DNA of 64,000 nucleotides from Paenibacillus sediminis (GTDB lineage: Bacteria > Bacillota > Bacilli > Paenibacillales > Paenibacillaceae): contig NZ_JAGGKP010000002.1 in NCBI RefSeq assembly GCF_017873765.1, positions 1-64,000 of the forward strand, in the 5' to 3' direction. Below the pieces are notes generated by a model. That model worked only from the letters and a program-made list of their open reading frames with translations, was not told the DNA's origin and searched no databases. Below are positions 19,915-30,857 of the stretch, in pieces. Both the position numbers and the translations under genes were made by a program. How positions within the stretch are numbered: the first letter of the stretch is position 1; every line of letters begins with the position of its first letter.

Positions 19915-21033
19915 TTATATACTATTTTGGCAATGATGAATGAGTCTGTTACAAATGTAAGCTATATCTTCATCAGTCAAAGTAGCATTTGTCGGGATGT
20001 TAAAGCCCCTTGCAGAAATACGATCAGCTACAGGGTATGTTGATTCTTCGAAATATGGAGGCATATGATGCATTGGATAAAATAACGGCCGCATTTCTAT
20101 ACCGTCTTTCTCCATCAATTCCATAATTTCATCCCGCTTAGCCTTTACCTTGTCTGTTAATAGTATTGAGACCATCCAATAGGAATGTTTGGCCCATGGC
20201 ATCTCTGGTTGCATTGTAAAAAGACTACTATACGGAGCAAGTTGTTCTATGTAAGCATTGGCAACTCTTCTTCTTTGGTCTAGATGCCAATCAATATTTT
20301 CAAGCTGACCTAATCCAACTGCAGCCTGCAAATTAGTCATACGATAGTTATACCCAATAACATTGAACCAGTAGCGTTTGTTAGGGTCCATTCCTTGTCC
20401 TCTAAGTAGGCGCATCTTAGTAGCCAGCTCGTCATTATTCGTGGTGATCATTCCACCCTCGCCAGTTGATATAATTTTATTCCCGAAAAAACTGAAAGTA
20501 GCAACATCGCCAATCGATCCAACAACGTTGTTTTTATATTCAGCGCCGTGTGCTTCAGCGGCATCTTCAATAACAAATAGATTATGTTTCTTAGCAATCT
20601 CCAAAATAGGGTCCATATCAACTGGATGCCCATATAGATGAACTACAATAATCCCTTTGGTTTTAGATGTTATTTTTTCTTCAATTTTTTGAGGATCAAT
20701 ATTCCATGCATTTTCTTCACAATCAACCAATACAGGATCTGCACCACAATATTTTACCGCATTAGCAGTAGCTATATAAGTGAATGTAGGAATGATTATT
20801 TCGTCTCCAGGACCTACACCGTATGCCAATAATGGCAAGTGCAGTGCTACAGTGCCGTTCGCAACAGAGATCGCATGCTTTACGTTACAAAATTCTGCAA
20901 ACTTTTGTTCAAATTGATTTACATACTTACCATTAGCCGAGATCCAACCTGTATCTATACAATCAAGAACATATTCTCTTTCATTCCCATTAAGCACAGG
21001 CCCTGCAAGTGGTATTCTTTTCACTGTTTTCAT
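19915..21033 (-). CDS. DegT/DnrJ family aminotransferase, probable GDP-perosamine synthase
   Basis: A 372-residue PLP enzyme. Seen: ANGTVALHLPLLAYGVGPGDEII, IEDAAEAHGAEY, and the PLP lysine in SFFGNKIISTGEGGM (Lys186). The wording around the lysine closely resembles GDP-perosamine synthases (RfbE/PerA), which aminate GDP-4-keto-6-deoxy-D-mannose. gmd two genes upstream makes that substrate, and an acetyltransferase overlaps it by ATGA. Other sugar C4 aminotransferases cannot be excluded from sequence alone. Confidence 0.8.
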   Translation of the reverse strand: MKTVKRIPLAGPVLNGNEREYVLDCIDTGWISANGKYVNQFEQKFAEFCNVKHAISVANGTVALHLPLLAYGVGPGDEIIIPTFTYIATANAVKYCGADPVLVDCEENAWNIDPQKIEEKITSKTKGIIVVHLYGHPVDMDPILEIAKKHNLFVIEDAAEAHGAEYKNNVVGSIGDVATFSFFGNKIISTGEGGMITTNNDELATKMRLLRGQGMDPNKRYWFNVIGYNYRMTNLQAAVGLGQLENIDWHLDQRRRVANAYIEQLAPYSSLFTMQPEMPWAKHSYWMVSILLTDKVKAKRDEIMELMEKDGIEMRPLFYPMHHMPPYFEESTYPVADRISARGFNIPTNATLTDEDIAYICNRLIHHCQNSI

Positions 21034-21689
21034 CTTTCCTCATTCCTTACTATTATTTTTTTTGCTGGCACTCCAACAACCGTAACATAAGACGGAACAT
21101 CTGAAATTACTGCAGCTCCTGCCCCGACAACAGACCATTCGCCAATACTTATCTCTGGAATGACGCTACTCTTCATTCCAACAAACGCACCTTCACCGAC
21201 ATTGACACAACCAGCTAACGAAGCTCCTGGTGCTATATGAGCATGAGGTTTTATTAGGCAATCATGATCTATACCTGAAAGAGTATTTATGATTACATTA
21301 TCCTCAATTACAGCATACGCATTGATCACAGCACCCGGCATAACAACTATACCTCTACCGAGTTTAGCAAAAGGTGAAATCCGCGCAAATGGACTTATAG
21401 CATTAATAGGCGTAAACCCTAATTCAATCAATTGATAAAACAATTTTTTTCTCAATCGATTATTTCCTGTAGCGACAAAAAAATATTGTACCCCTTCTTC
21501 GAGCAGTGTCGGTAGGATGGAATCATCTCCTAGATAGGGAATACCGGATAAATTTGATTCTTGATCAGAATGTGAAGTAAACCCCACAAGTTCATACGTA
21601 TCAGCACTTTGAATGACATCAATGACTACTTTTGCGTGGCCACCACCGCCTATAATTACAACCTTGTTTCGATGCACGATATGTTCCAC
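21030..21689 (-). CDS. NeuD/PerB-like sugar acetyltransferase
   Basis: A 219-residue protein: an N-terminal Rossmann-like half (VVIIGGGGHAKVVIDVI) and a left-handed beta-helix of hexapeptide repeats. The catalytic-base histidine is in SGIDHDC (His142), as in PglD, VioB and PerB. In this context it probably N-acetylates GDP-perosamine with acetyl-CoA. It begins with GTG 21689; a second GTG four codons on (V5, position 21677) lies better spaced from AAGGGTGG, so the start is uncertain. It overlaps the aminotransferase start by ATGA. Confidence 0.82.
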   Translation of the reverse strand: MEHIVHRNKVVIIGGGGHAKVVIDVIQSADTYELVGFTSHSDQESNLSGIPYLGDDSILPTLLEEGVQYFFVATGNNRLRKKLFYQLIELGFTPINAISPFARISPFAKLGRGIVVMPGAVINAYAVIEDNVIINTLSGIDHDCLIKPHAHIAPGASLAGCVNVGEGAFVGMKSSVIPEISIGEWSVVGAGAAVISDVPSYVTVVGVPAKKIIVRNEER

Positions 21690-21692
21690 CCT

Positions 21693-22631
21693 TCAGTTTC
21701 TTCCACTCGCTCTAGAACTACGCCAATATTCAAGTAATACTCTCATAGTTTCTTTGAGATCATGTTCTTGAAGCCACCCTGTATCCTGACACAACTTGGT
21801 ATTATCACCCAATCGGATCAAAGCATCATTAGCTCTTACCTTATTAAGGTCTACTTCGATATTAGGCGATTCAATATTTGAAAATAAAAATAGCCAGTCT
21901 AACAGTTCGGAGATAGATACGGCTTTGTTTGAAGAGACATTGTATGCCTCTCCAGAGGTACCCTTTTTCATTAATAAATAATAAGCATTAACGACATCTC
22001 TAACATCTAGAAAATCTCGCTTTACATTAATGTTTCCAACGTAAATCGTCTTGTGGCCATCATATTCCATTTCTGCTATTTGCTTAGCAAAACTCGAACA
22101 GACAAAGTTATCTGATTGTTTAGGACCTGTATGATTAAACGGCCTTGCTCTAATGATCTTCATCTGAAAAGTTTTTGCATACTGTTCACTTATTAAATCT
22201 GCACAGGCTTTCGCCCCAGCATAAGGATTATTAGGCCGAAGTAAATCTTTCTCAGTAAAAGGTGATGTTTGCCCTTCCCCATAAACCTCAGCGGATCCTA
22301 CAAATAGGACTTTCGAATCCATATCCAGTTTCCTTAATGATTCATATAATGACAGTGTGCCACTAACTATTGTGCTATACGCGTACATCGGTTCTTTATA
22401 TGAATAGGGTATAAATGCAGATCCAGCAAGATGATATATTTCATCCGGCCTTATAGTTTTTAAGATTTTCTCAAGTCTAGCAGAATCAGTAATGTCACAA
22501 GAAATAAAATTCAGATCTTTATTATCAGGTTTAGAACGTGATATCCCTGCTACCTCGTACCCAATTCTTAATAACTTTTCAGTTAGAAAATTCCCAACAA
22601 AACCACTTACTCCTGTTATAAGAGCCTTCAT
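21693..22631 (-). CDS. rmd: GDP-4-keto-6-deoxy-D-mannose reductase-like SDR
   Basis: A 312-residue extended SDR. Seen: ITGVSGFVGNFL, the YxxxK active site in NPYAGAKACADL, RPFNHTGPKQSDNFVCSSFAKQIAEME, and VGNINVKRDFLDVRDVVNAY, all close to the Rmd family that forms GDP-D-rhamnose. It follows gmd by 25 nt. Since the perosamine synthase uses the same 4-keto intermediate, the two enzymes may split the flux. A C4 reduction giving another deoxysugar is an alternative. Confidence 0.82.
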   Translation of the reverse strand: MKALITGVSGFVGNFLTEKLLRIGYEVAGISRSKPDNKDLNFISCDITDSARLEKILKTIRPDEIYHLAGSAFIPYSYKEPMYAYSTIVSGTLSLYESLRKLDMDSKVLFVGSAEVYGEGQTSPFTEKDLLRPNNPYAGAKACADLISEQYAKTFQMKIIRARPFNHTGPKQSDNFVCSSFAKQIAEMEYDGHKTIYVGNINVKRDFLDVRDVVNAYYLLMKKGTSGEAYNVSSNKAVSISELLDWLFLFSNIESPNIEVDLNKVRANDALIRLGDNTKLCQDTGWLQEHDLKETMRVLLEYWRSSRASGRN

Positions 22632-22656
22632 TTAAACTCGCTTCCCACAGATACAT

Positions 22657-23655
<999 letters not shown>

Positions 23656-23681
23656 TCATTAAATCTATATAAATAAAAATT

Positions 23682-24758
23682 TTATAAATACTGTTCTAAC
23701 TTCTGAACTTTAAGCTCTTTAATTAATGATTTTATATCTTGCGCTTTGTCCTTTTTGCATATGAGCGTTACATCATCAGTCTCCACAATAATGAGATCTT
23801 CAACGCCTAATGTTGCAATTAACTTACCGTTGCTTTCGATAATACACCCTTTCGTATCTAGGTTCAGTATATTACCTCTAATGACATTTCCGTTATCATC
23901 AACATCATTAATGCGCTCTAATGCAGTCCAGCTTCCAACATCATCCCAGCCAAATATACATGGGATCACAAAAATGTTTTCTGCTTTTTCCATAATTCCA
24001 TAATCTATCGATTGATCCGGCATTTTAGGGAACTCGGATCTAATGACACTATTTCTATCGCTTGTTTGAAAAGCAACTTTCATTGTCTCCAGTAGATCAT
24101 GCATATCTGGCAATAGCTCACGGATATACTCTCTGATTACAGACGTCCTCCAAACAAAAATTCCACTGTTCCAATAATAATTGCCATCCTCTATGTAAGC
24201 AGTTGCTTTCTCTAAGTTAGGTTTTTCAACAAATTTATTCACTTTATGTATTTTCATATTATTAAGATAAATGGTTTGATCCGTGCTCTCAATATACCCA
24301 TAACCTGTCTCAGGGTAGGTTGGCGTAATACCTAAAGTTACAAGGTGTTTGCCTTGCCCACTAACCTCGACACCAGTTTTTAAGATATTAATGAACTCAT
24401 TTTCATCTTTTATAATATGATCCGATGGGAGCACAATCATCGTACTATCTGGAAACTTCTCTTCAATGATTATCGAAGCCAACCCCACACATGGAGCAGT
24501 ATTACGACCAACTGGTTCAATAATTATATTATCATCTGGCAGAGTAGGAATTTGAGCCTTTATTAACTCTGCATACAGTTCATTTGTAATGATGAAAATC
24601 TGTTCAATCGGAATAAATTTTTGCAGACGTTCTATGCATTGTTGAATCATTGATTTATTACCTGAAATATTCAAAAACTGCTTAGGTAAATGAGTACGAC
24701 TCTTTGGCCAAAATCTTTCGCCTTTTCCTCCTGCCATGATTACACAAGTAGTTGTCAT
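23682..24758 (-). CDS. manC: Mannose-1-phosphate guanylyltransferase
   Basis: A 358-residue enzyme making GDP-mannose from GTP and mannose-1-phosphate. Seen: IMAGGKGERFWPKSRTHLPKQFL, the QCIERL helix, VLPSDHII, VEKPNLEKA and NSGIFVW. It is the single-domain form with no fused isomerase, which fits a separate manA at 28.7 kb. The start is ATG 24758, five nt after GGAGG; a TTG four codons earlier overlaps that site. It begins one base after the upstream GT stop, so the genes are cotranscribed. Confidence 0.94.
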   Translation of the reverse strand: MTTTCVIMAGGKGERFWPKSRTHLPKQFLNISGNKSMIQQCIERLQKFIPIEQIFIITNELYAELIKAQIPTLPDDNIIIEPVGRNTAPCVGLASIIIEEKFPDSTMIVLPSDHIIKDENEFINILKTGVEVSGQGKHLVTLGITPTYPETGYGYIESTDQTIYLNNMKIHKVNKFVEKPNLEKATAYIEDGNYYWNSGIFVWRTSVIREYIRELLPDMHDLLETMKVAFQTSDRNSVIRSEFPKMPDQSIDYGIMEKAENIFVIPCIFGWDDVGSWTALERINDVDDNGNVIRGNILNLDTKGCIIESNGKLIATLGVEDLIIVETDDVTLICKKDKAQDIKSLIKELKVQKLEQYL

Positions 24759-24759
24759 G

Positions 24760-26058
24760 TTATCCTCCAAACTTCCACATATGAATATAGTTGAGCCTTT
24801 TTTTAATTAGTTCTCCTATCACTCTTGGTGAGTAATTTGATTTTATAAACAATTCACCAGCAGAAGATATTCTATTGTAGTACTCTCTATCATTAACTAA
24901 CTTAGTCATATACTCACTAGCATGTCGGACATTCGGTTCAGCCCAATACTGACCTGACTTATAGGGTCCATAATCTTGCCCTAGAGAAATTAATTCATAT
25001 TCTACAGGACAAGAGTTACTTACATTCATAAAATCAGTATTTGATGACCAGTTAGTACCAATAACTGGTTTGCCTAAGTACATCGCCTCTGCCATTACTA
25101 GGCCAAAACCTTCGCTCCTATGAAGTGAGATAAAACAATTAGTAACAGAAATCAATGCATTAACATCATTCCGGCTTAAAGTTTCCTGTATTATGTAAAT
25201 ATTCTCGTAATTTGAAGTCAATTTAATAAGGGATTCCAACTCTTCAAGATTATTTTTGTGACCATTAACTTTTACTACTAACCCTACATCCATATTGTCA
25301 GGTTCAAAAGCAAGCTTGAACGCCTCAATTGAAGCCCTTGGATTTTTACGCTCCTGGTAACTGTTGAAGTCAAACATAGTAAGAAACAAAAAGGCTTCCT
25401 CAGGCAATTTAAAATAAGTACGATCCCTCGGTTCTGTTATTTTGACTTCAATGGCATGTGGTATTTTCACAACTGGTACCGGGCTTTTGATAGAAATAGA
25501 TTCCGCTACAAAAGTAGAAGCAACCCAAATCTCGTCGACTAGACTAAAGCTGTCATTCCATTCATTTGGAAATTCAGGTAATTCCCAATGCCAATAACCT
25601 ACATTATACCTGTTATTGAATAAAAAATCTCCATAAAATGCATTTATTTCTGCCATTTGTTCGGCATTCACATGAAAAACATTGACACTAAACGAGGGGC
25701 TAGACACTTCTTTATGAATCCATGTTAAATCAGACATTCTTGCGCTATTAGTTCCTTCGAAATTAAGGATGCCGAAAGGAAGGCCCACTGTATTCATACT
25801 GTTTGCAGCTAATCGGCATGATTCCCCAATTCCCATTTCGGCTCTAGCGTAACCTACTAAATTTATGCCCTCAATAAATTGGATTCCTTTTAAACCTGAG
25901 GCCTTTTTCCTTTTATTTGATGAAGCCATTTTTATTAAAGTCTGCTTCGCATGTTTTCTTATATTAGTAGGAATGATTACGACTAATAGTGGCTTTAATA
26001 ACCCCATCACTTTATAGATAATACGAAAAATTTTAGTCTTTATCTTCAACACCACCAC
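24760..26058 (-). CDS. Glycosyltransferase family 4
   Basis: A 432-residue GT-B enzyme. A basic, hydrophobic N-terminal patch (IFRIIYKVMGLLKPLLVVII) may anchor it to the membrane. It has NLVGYARAEMGIGESCR, VGYWHWELPEFP, LTMFDFNSYQERKNP, and the GT4 donor motif SLHRSEGFGLVMAEAMYLGKPVIGT (E-x7-E). The sugar is unknown; GDP-mannose is plausible since manC follows. It is the first gene of the island transcript, starting with GTG 26058 among GTG repeats, so the exact start is not certain. Confidence 0.85.
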   Translation of the reverse strand: MVVLKIKTKIFRIIYKVMGLLKPLLVVIIPTNIRKHAKQTLIKMASSNKRKKASGLKGIQFIEGINLVGYARAEMGIGESCRLAANSMNTVGLPFGILNFEGTNSARMSDLTWIHKEVSSPSFSVNVFHVNAEQMAEINAFYGDFLFNNRYNVGYWHWELPEFPNEWNDSFSLVDEIWVASTFVAESISIKSPVPVVKIPHAIEVKITEPRDRTYFKLPEEAFLFLTMFDFNSYQERKNPRASIEAFKLAFEPDNMDVGLVVKVNGHKNNLEELESLIKLTSNYENIYIIQETLSRNDVNALISVTNCFISLHRSEGFGLVMAEAMYLGKPVIGTNWSSNTDFMNVSNSCPVEYELISLGQDYGPYKSGQYWAEPNVRHASEYMTKLVNDREYYNRISSAGELFIKSNYSPRVIGELIKKRLNYIHMWKFGG

Positions 26059-26116
26059 GAATTATGAACTTAATTTAATTCTTGAAACAGTCTACCTAGC
26101 CCCGTTCTATTTGATA

Positions 26117-26125
26117 TGCTAAAAT
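26117..26125 (+). promoter_or_regulatory. Extended -10 promoter for the ligase-like gene
   Basis: TGCTAAAAT is an extended -10 (five of six plus TGn), 32 bp ahead of the TTG start at 26157. No clear -35 is seen. The 98-bp divergent gap must also hold the minus-strand island promoter, for which only a CATAAT-like -10 (26061-26066) was found. Confidence 0.4.
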
Positions 26126-26156
26126 TGTCATATCTACACGAAAAGGAGAATGCATC

Positions 26157-28601
26157 TTGTCAAATCCAGTATACGGTAAACAAACCAATACGTCGAGGGA
26201 TGTCGGAAACAGGTCTTCACTATTTTGGTTGGTAATTATTGGGGTTGTTCTTTTTTTAGTATGGGCGCCCTTCCAGATCGCATTATTTAATGGGCAAATG
26301 CTAGACTTTGAGAGACCTATTTATTGGGCGGTTTTCATTTCTAGCGTACTTCTATTAATGATGGTTGCTGCCTTCTATAAGAAATTTAAGCTTGAAGATC
26401 AGCGTGATGCGCTGTCCTTGTTCGTTCTGCTATTACCTCTTACATACATAGTTTCGCTTTTCTTTGCAGCATCACATAATTTAGCAGTCAACATGGTACT
26501 CATCCAGTGCATCTATGCAAGCATCTTCCTTATTACTTTGTACTTATTGCAAGACAAGCTGTCTAACAAAATCATGCAAATGACCCTGATGGGCGTTGCT
26601 TATATTATCGTTCTGTTCGGATTCCTGAACTGGTTCGGCCAAGGTACGTTCGCAGCCAAGTTGGTGGACTGGTTCTCGCCGGCAGTATTGAATGGAAAAT
26701 ATAACGATGCGGTTATGACCGACTCTAACGGTCTGCGCTTAACTTCTGTGTTCCAATATGCGAATACATACGCAGCTTTCCTAATGGCGATTCTGTTCGC
26801 GGCTGTATTTAACGTAACTCGGCTTAAAAAGTGGTACGATCAGCTTCTGCACGGGTTTATGCTCGTACCGATTATTGTTTCGTTGCTTCTGACGCTTTCA
26901 CGCGGTGGTCTAGTCATGCTTCCGGTAGCGTTTGTCATTCTGCTGTTATTACTGAAACCAGCAAAACAAATTCTATGGTTTATCTACTGCGCCATTGCGG
27001 GCGCTGCTTCCCTTGCAATCATTAGTCATGTGACTGATCTTGGCCTTTCCCTTAATCAAAAATATAACGGCAGCGATGCGGCCAAAGGCTGGGCTTACCT
27101 GCTTATCGCGTCGGCTATAGTCGCAATTCTCGTATGGTTGATTGAACGATTCTTGGCTCCTCGTCTAGATAAAGGATTACAGGGCTTAGCTTCTCGTAAG
27201 CTATCAAACTTGTGGATTCCACTTGGTTCATTGGTTGCAGGAGCACTTCTTATTTTATTGTTTGTAGGTACAAGTTTGAAAAATATTTTGCCGCACAATA
27301 TCCTTGTACGCGTTGAAAATATCAACTTCAACCAGCACAGTGTACTCGAACGGTTCACATTCTATAAAGATGCGACCAAGCTGCTAGCAGATTACCCGAT
27401 CTTCGGTGCTGGCGGCGGGGCATGGGCTACGCTGTATGAGAAATACCAGAACAACCCGTATACAAGCCGCCAAGCTCACAACTTCTTCTTACAGTATCTC
27501 GTTGAAGTAGGGATCGTCGGATTTATCGTATTTATGGCGTTTATGATTTTTATTTTCTATAAATACATTCGCAGCTATTTGAAATCGGATGAGGAGCAGC
27601 GTGAATCGCACTTTATTTATTTCATCCTAACGATGTCCATTCTGCTGCACAGTATTCTCGACTTCAATATGAGTTATGTCTTTATGGGGATCCTTGTATT
27701 TATCGGATTTGGGGGTATGGCTTCCGTCATTGAGGCGAAACCTCTGAAAAAGTTCACTTTACAAGCACCCACCATGCGTTCGGTTTATACTATATTACTA
27801 ACTCTAGCCTCGATCGTCCTGGTCTTCGTATCTCTTCGTTACGTAAGTGCGAGCAGTTCAGCACTTGAAGCAAGAGCGATCATAAGCACAAGCAACTCAT
27901 ATGAAGAGTTAAGAAAACCTCTGGATAAAGAACTGAAAATCCGGAGCACTCATCCAGACACGGTGTTATTAATGACTTCTTTACTTGAACAAATGTACAA
28001 GCAGACACAAAACGATGCTTACTACAAAGAAGCATATACTTTGCTGACAAAAGCACTGAAAGATGAGCCTTACAATAAAAACCTACTGAACCAGCTCATT
28101 ACCATGGATGAACTCAAAAATCAACAAGCAGAAGCATTTAAAGTTCTTAAGGAACATGTTAATACATTTAAATGGGATATTAATTGGTATGAATCATTAA
28201 TTGCGAAGGCTTATGAACTCGGAAGTACAGACGCTGCGAAGAAAGATGAATATTTCAATACAGGTCTCACCGCTTATAATGAAATTCTCAAAGGTGTTGC
28301 ATACCTGAAAACACTTCCGAAAGGCCAGTTCCCAGGACGACCATTCGAAGTGACGCCAACCATTGCACTTCATGCCGGCAAAATGTACTACATGTCCAAT
28401 AAGCCTGACCAAGCGGCAGCAGCGTTGAAACTAGGTCTTAATCAAAATTTAAACGATGCTACAAATCGTGAAATTGCTCGTTGGTACTTGGCCGCATTAC
28501 AGAAACAAGGTACCAACGATCAAAATGTGTATGATCAGCTGATTAAGGTGGACCCTTCTGAAAAGAATCAAATTAAGCAGATTGTGTCGTTAAAATTGTA
28601 A
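26157..28601 (+). CDS. O-antigen ligase / polymerase-like membrane protein with TPR tail
   Basis: An 814-residue protein. About a dozen membrane segments fill the first 530 residues, with the Wzy/WaaL-family loop pattern GAGGGAWATLYEKYQNNPYTSRQAHNFFLQYLVEVGIVGF (near 415-455), which includes the key histidine. The last 240 residues are helical, TPR-like repeats facing outside. The family joins lipid-linked glycans to acceptors or to one another; a link to S-layer or secondary wall glycans is inferred from the cluster. The start is TTG 26157, eight nt after AAGGAG. Its GC content is higher than that of the AT-rich island next door. Confidence 0.8.
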   Translation: MSNPVYGKQTNTSRDVGNRSSLFWLVIIGVVLFLVWAPFQIALFNGQMLDFERPIYWAVFISSVLLLMMVAAFYKKFKLEDQRDALSLFVLLLPLTYIVSLFFAASHNLAVNMVLIQCIYASIFLITLYLLQDKLSNKIMQMTLMGVAYIIVLFGFLNWFGQGTFAAKLVDWFSPAVLNGKYNDAVMTDSNGLRLTSVFQYANTYAAFLMAILFAAVFNVTRLKKWYDQLLHGFMLVPIIVSLLLTLSRGGLVMLPVAFVILLLLLKPAKQILWFIYCAIAGAASLAIISHVTDLGLSLNQKYNGSDAAKGWAYLLIASAIVAILVWLIERFLAPRLDKGLQGLASRKLSNLWIPLGSLVAGALLILLFVGTSLKNILPHNILVRVENINFNQHSVLERFTFYKDATKLLADYPIFGAGGGAWATLYEKYQNNPYTSRQAHNFFLQYLVEVGIVGFIVFMAFMIFIFYKYIRSYLKSDEEQRESHFIYFILTMSILLHSILDFNMSYVFMGILVFIGFGGMASVIEAKPLKKFTLQAPTMRSVYTILLTLASIVLVFVSLRYVSASSSALEARAIISTSNSYEELRKPLDKELKIRSTHPDTVLLMTSLLEQMYKQTQNDAYYKEAYTLLTKALKDEPYNKNLLNQLITMDELKNQQAEAFKVLKEHVNTFKWDINWYESLIAKAYELGSTDAAKKDEYFNTGLTAYNEILKGVAYLKTLPKGQFPGRPFEVTPTIALHAGKMYYMSNKPDQAAAALKLGLNQNLNDATNREIARWYLAALQKQGTNDQNVYDQLIKVDPSEKNQIKQIVSLKL

Positions 28602-28641
28602 ATATAGGTAAGGTAAACTAAATCGATCTCTCTAATGAGTT

Positions 28642-28700
28642 GCCCCCTTAAGTATCGATATTGAACAAACTCAATGTCTATAATTCTAGGGGGCTTTTCG
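28642..28700 (+). terminator. Terminator after the ligase-like gene
   Basis: GCCCCCT (28642-28648) pairs with AGGGGGC (28688-28694) across a long loop that contains its own small stem. It is followed by CTTTTCGTTTT. Confidence 0.65.
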
Positions 28701-28714
28701 TTTTACTGAAATGA

Positions 28715-28740
28715 AAAAGAGTGCATAGAAGCACTCTTTT
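28715..28740. terminator. Bidirectional terminator next to manA
   Basis: AAAAGAGTGC (28715-28724) pairs with GCACTCTTTT (28731-28740) around a 6-nt loop. On the minus strand it overlaps the manA stop and runs into TTTTTC. Confidence 0.8.
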
Positions 28741-29689
28741 AAGTATGAGACACAATCAATTCACACTTCCCTTTAATCGAATAACTTCCTAATTTCGCAG
28801 GTAAGATAAAATGTGCCCCTTTATTCAATTCATATTCTATTCCATCATGGATAAGTAAACCTTCGCCCTCAATGACACTGCATAAAAGGTATGGTTGATC
28901 CTGTGTAAAAACTTGTTCACCGGTTACTTTCCATTTATATACGGAGAAGTATTTATTTTTAATAAAAGAAGTGATTACTGCATATTCTTTTTCAATTACA
29001 GTAGGTAATCTTGCATCATCAACATGTGGTACAGTCGTTACATCAATTGCTTTATTCAAATGAAGCTCTCGTTTATTCCCTTGATCATCTGTACGATCGT
29101 AGTCATAGAAACGATACGTTGTGTCAGAGCTTTGTTGTGTTTCAAGGACGAGGGTTCCCTCACATAATGCATGGATTGTTCCACTTGGTACATAAAAGAA
29201 GTCGCCTGGTTTAATTTTCACTCTTCGGAGCAGATTATTCCATTCCCCTCGTTCGATCATACGAATAAGCTCTTCCTTCGACTGCACATTATGACCGTAA
29301 ATGATATCCGTATTTTCTTTACAATCAATGATATACCAGCATTCTGTTTTACCTAGTTCACCATTTTCATACTTATTGGCATATTCATCATTTGGGTGAA
29401 CTTGAACAGATAAATCACTGTTTGCATCCAGAATTTTTGTTAGAAGAGGAAATGTGTGTCCTTCAGCTCCACCGAAAAGTTCTCGATGTTCTTTCCACAA
29501 TTCTCCTAAGGTTTTGCCTTTATATATTCCTTCAGCAACAACACTTTGTCCGTGTGGGTGAGCAGAAATTGCCCAACATTCTCCCGTTGTTTCTGAAGGA
29601 ATATTGTATCCAAATCTATCCCTTAGTAGCGTTCCACCCCATATCCGATCTTTGAAAACGGGAGTTAAAAAAATTGGAGAATGATCCAT
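28739..29689 (-). CDS. manA: Mannose-6-phosphate isomerase, class I
   Basis: A 316-residue cupin-type zinc enzyme that interconverts fructose-6-phosphate and mannose-6-phosphate, feeding GDP-mannose synthesis. Seen: PVFKDRIWGGTLLRDRFGY, ECWAISAHPHGQSVV, LSVQVHPNDEYA (zinc-binding His), GKTECWYIIDC and FYVPSGTIHAL, all typical of the Bacillus type. The start is ATG 29689, behind AAGGA; an upstream GTG at 29722 has no binding site and would add residues not found in the family. Confidence 0.95.
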   Translation of the reverse strand: MDHSPIFLTPVFKDRIWGGTLLRDRFGYNIPSETTGECWAISAHPHGQSVVAEGIYKGKTLGELWKEHRELFGGAEGHTFPLLTKILDANSDLSVQVHPNDEYANKYENGELGKTECWYIIDCKENTDIIYGHNVQSKEELIRMIERGEWNNLLRRVKIKPGDFFYVPSGTIHALCEGTLVLETQQSSDTTYRFYDYDRTDDQGNKRELHLNKAIDVTTVPHVDDARLPTVIEKEYAVITSFIKNKYFSVYKWKVTGEQVFTQDQPYLLCSVIEGEGLLIHDGIEYELNKGAHFILPAKLGSYSIKGKCELIVSHT

Positions 29690-29827
29690 CGTATCCACAT
29701 CCTTCGGATTATGTATTTTCACTAAACTAACGAAGTAAATAGGAATCTATTAAACTCGTTTATTAAAAACAATTAAACTCCTATCAAATCATGAGACGAT
29801 TTAACGTAACAACAGGTTGATTTTATC

Positions 29828-30721
29828 TTAGTGAGAGGCCGATTTTTTGTTCGTTTCTTCCGCTAATCTTCGTTTCATATATTCCAGCAAGTTGTCTCTT
29901 AATTCATCATGCTGAAGCGCATAATGAATCGTCGTCTGAATAAATCCAAGCTTCTCCCCAACATCATGACGCACTCCGTCAAAATGATAGGCAAAGATGG
30001 ATTCATGTTCAGCTAACCTCGAAAGAGCATCGGTCAGCTGTATTTCGCCATTTACGCCTTCACGCTGCTCTCCCAGTAAATCGAAAATACGCGGCGTTAA
30101 TATGTATCGTCCCATAATAGCCATATTAGAAGGGGCTTCGTTTGGTTTCGGCTTCTCTACTAATTGCTTACTCAGGTGGAGCCGCTCATTCACAGCTGTG
30201 CCGTCCACAATCCCATAACGCGACACATCTTCCCATGGGACGGGCTGAACACCAATAATCGTAGCATGTTGCTCTTCGTACACATCCATCATCTGCCTAA
30301 GGCACGGCACGTCAGATTCAACAATGTCGTCACCGAGCAGCACAGCGAACGGCTCATCGCCGATAAATTTGCGGGCGCACCAGATCGCATGCCCAAGCCC
30401 TTTTGGTTCTTTTTGACGTATGTAATGAATATCAGCCATCTCTGATGACTTGCGAACCTCATGAAGAAGGTCCCATTTTTGCTTTTCCTGCAAATTATGT
30501 TCCAGCTCAAATGAATAGTCGAAATGGTCCTCGATTGCCCGCTTTCCTTTACCCGTCACGATAATGATATCTTCAATTCCTGAAGCTACCGCTTCTTCAA
30601 TAATATATTGAATGGTGGGCTTATCGACGATAGGCAGCATTTCCTTCGGCATTGCCTTCGTTGCTGGGAGGAAGCGAGTACCGAGTCCTGCAGCGGGAAT
30701 GATCGCTTTACGTATTTTCAT
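29828..30721 (-). CDS. gtaB: UTP-glucose-1-phosphate uridylyltransferase
   Basis: A 297-residue GalU/GtaB enzyme making UDP-glucose, needed for wall polymers and probably for the glycan initiator at 7.0 kb. Seen: [50 protein letters not shown] and [13 protein letters not shown]. The length matches Bacillus GtaB. ATG 30721 follows AAGGAG by 12 nt. A perfect TATAAT (30781-30786, minus) lies about 60 bp upstream, but no good -35 accompanies it. Confidence 0.96.
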   Translation of the reverse strand: MKIRKAIIPAAGLGTRFLPATKAMPKEMLPIVDKPTIQYIIEEAVASGIEDIIIVTGKGKRAIEDHFDYSFELEHNLQEKQKWDLLHEVRKSSEMADIHYIRQKEPKGLGHAIWCARKFIGDEPFAVLLGDDIVESDVPCLRQMMDVYEEQHATIIGVQPVPWEDVSRYGIVDGTAVNERLHLSKQLVEKPKPNEAPSNMAIMGRYILTPRIFDLLGEQREGVNGEIQLTDALSRLAEHESIFAYHFDGVRHDVGEKLGFIQTTIHYALQHDELRDNLLEYMKRRLAEETNKKSASH

Positions 30722-30823
30722 GTAAGAAACGACTCCTTAATCAGTGCTGTAACTCTATGTATGTATTCTATTCAGGAAATATTATACACGACGCCAGAGA
30801 AGATAACATTACTCAACAAAGAA

Positions 30824-30857
30824 AATAATCCTTACGCTCTCATGCTTAAGGATTATT
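30824..30857 (-). terminator. Terminator of the GH13 gene
   Basis: AATAATCCTTA (30824-30834) pairs perfectly with TAAGGATTATT (30847-30857). The minus strand continues with TTTTCTTTG, and the stem overlaps the stop codon. Confidence 0.75.
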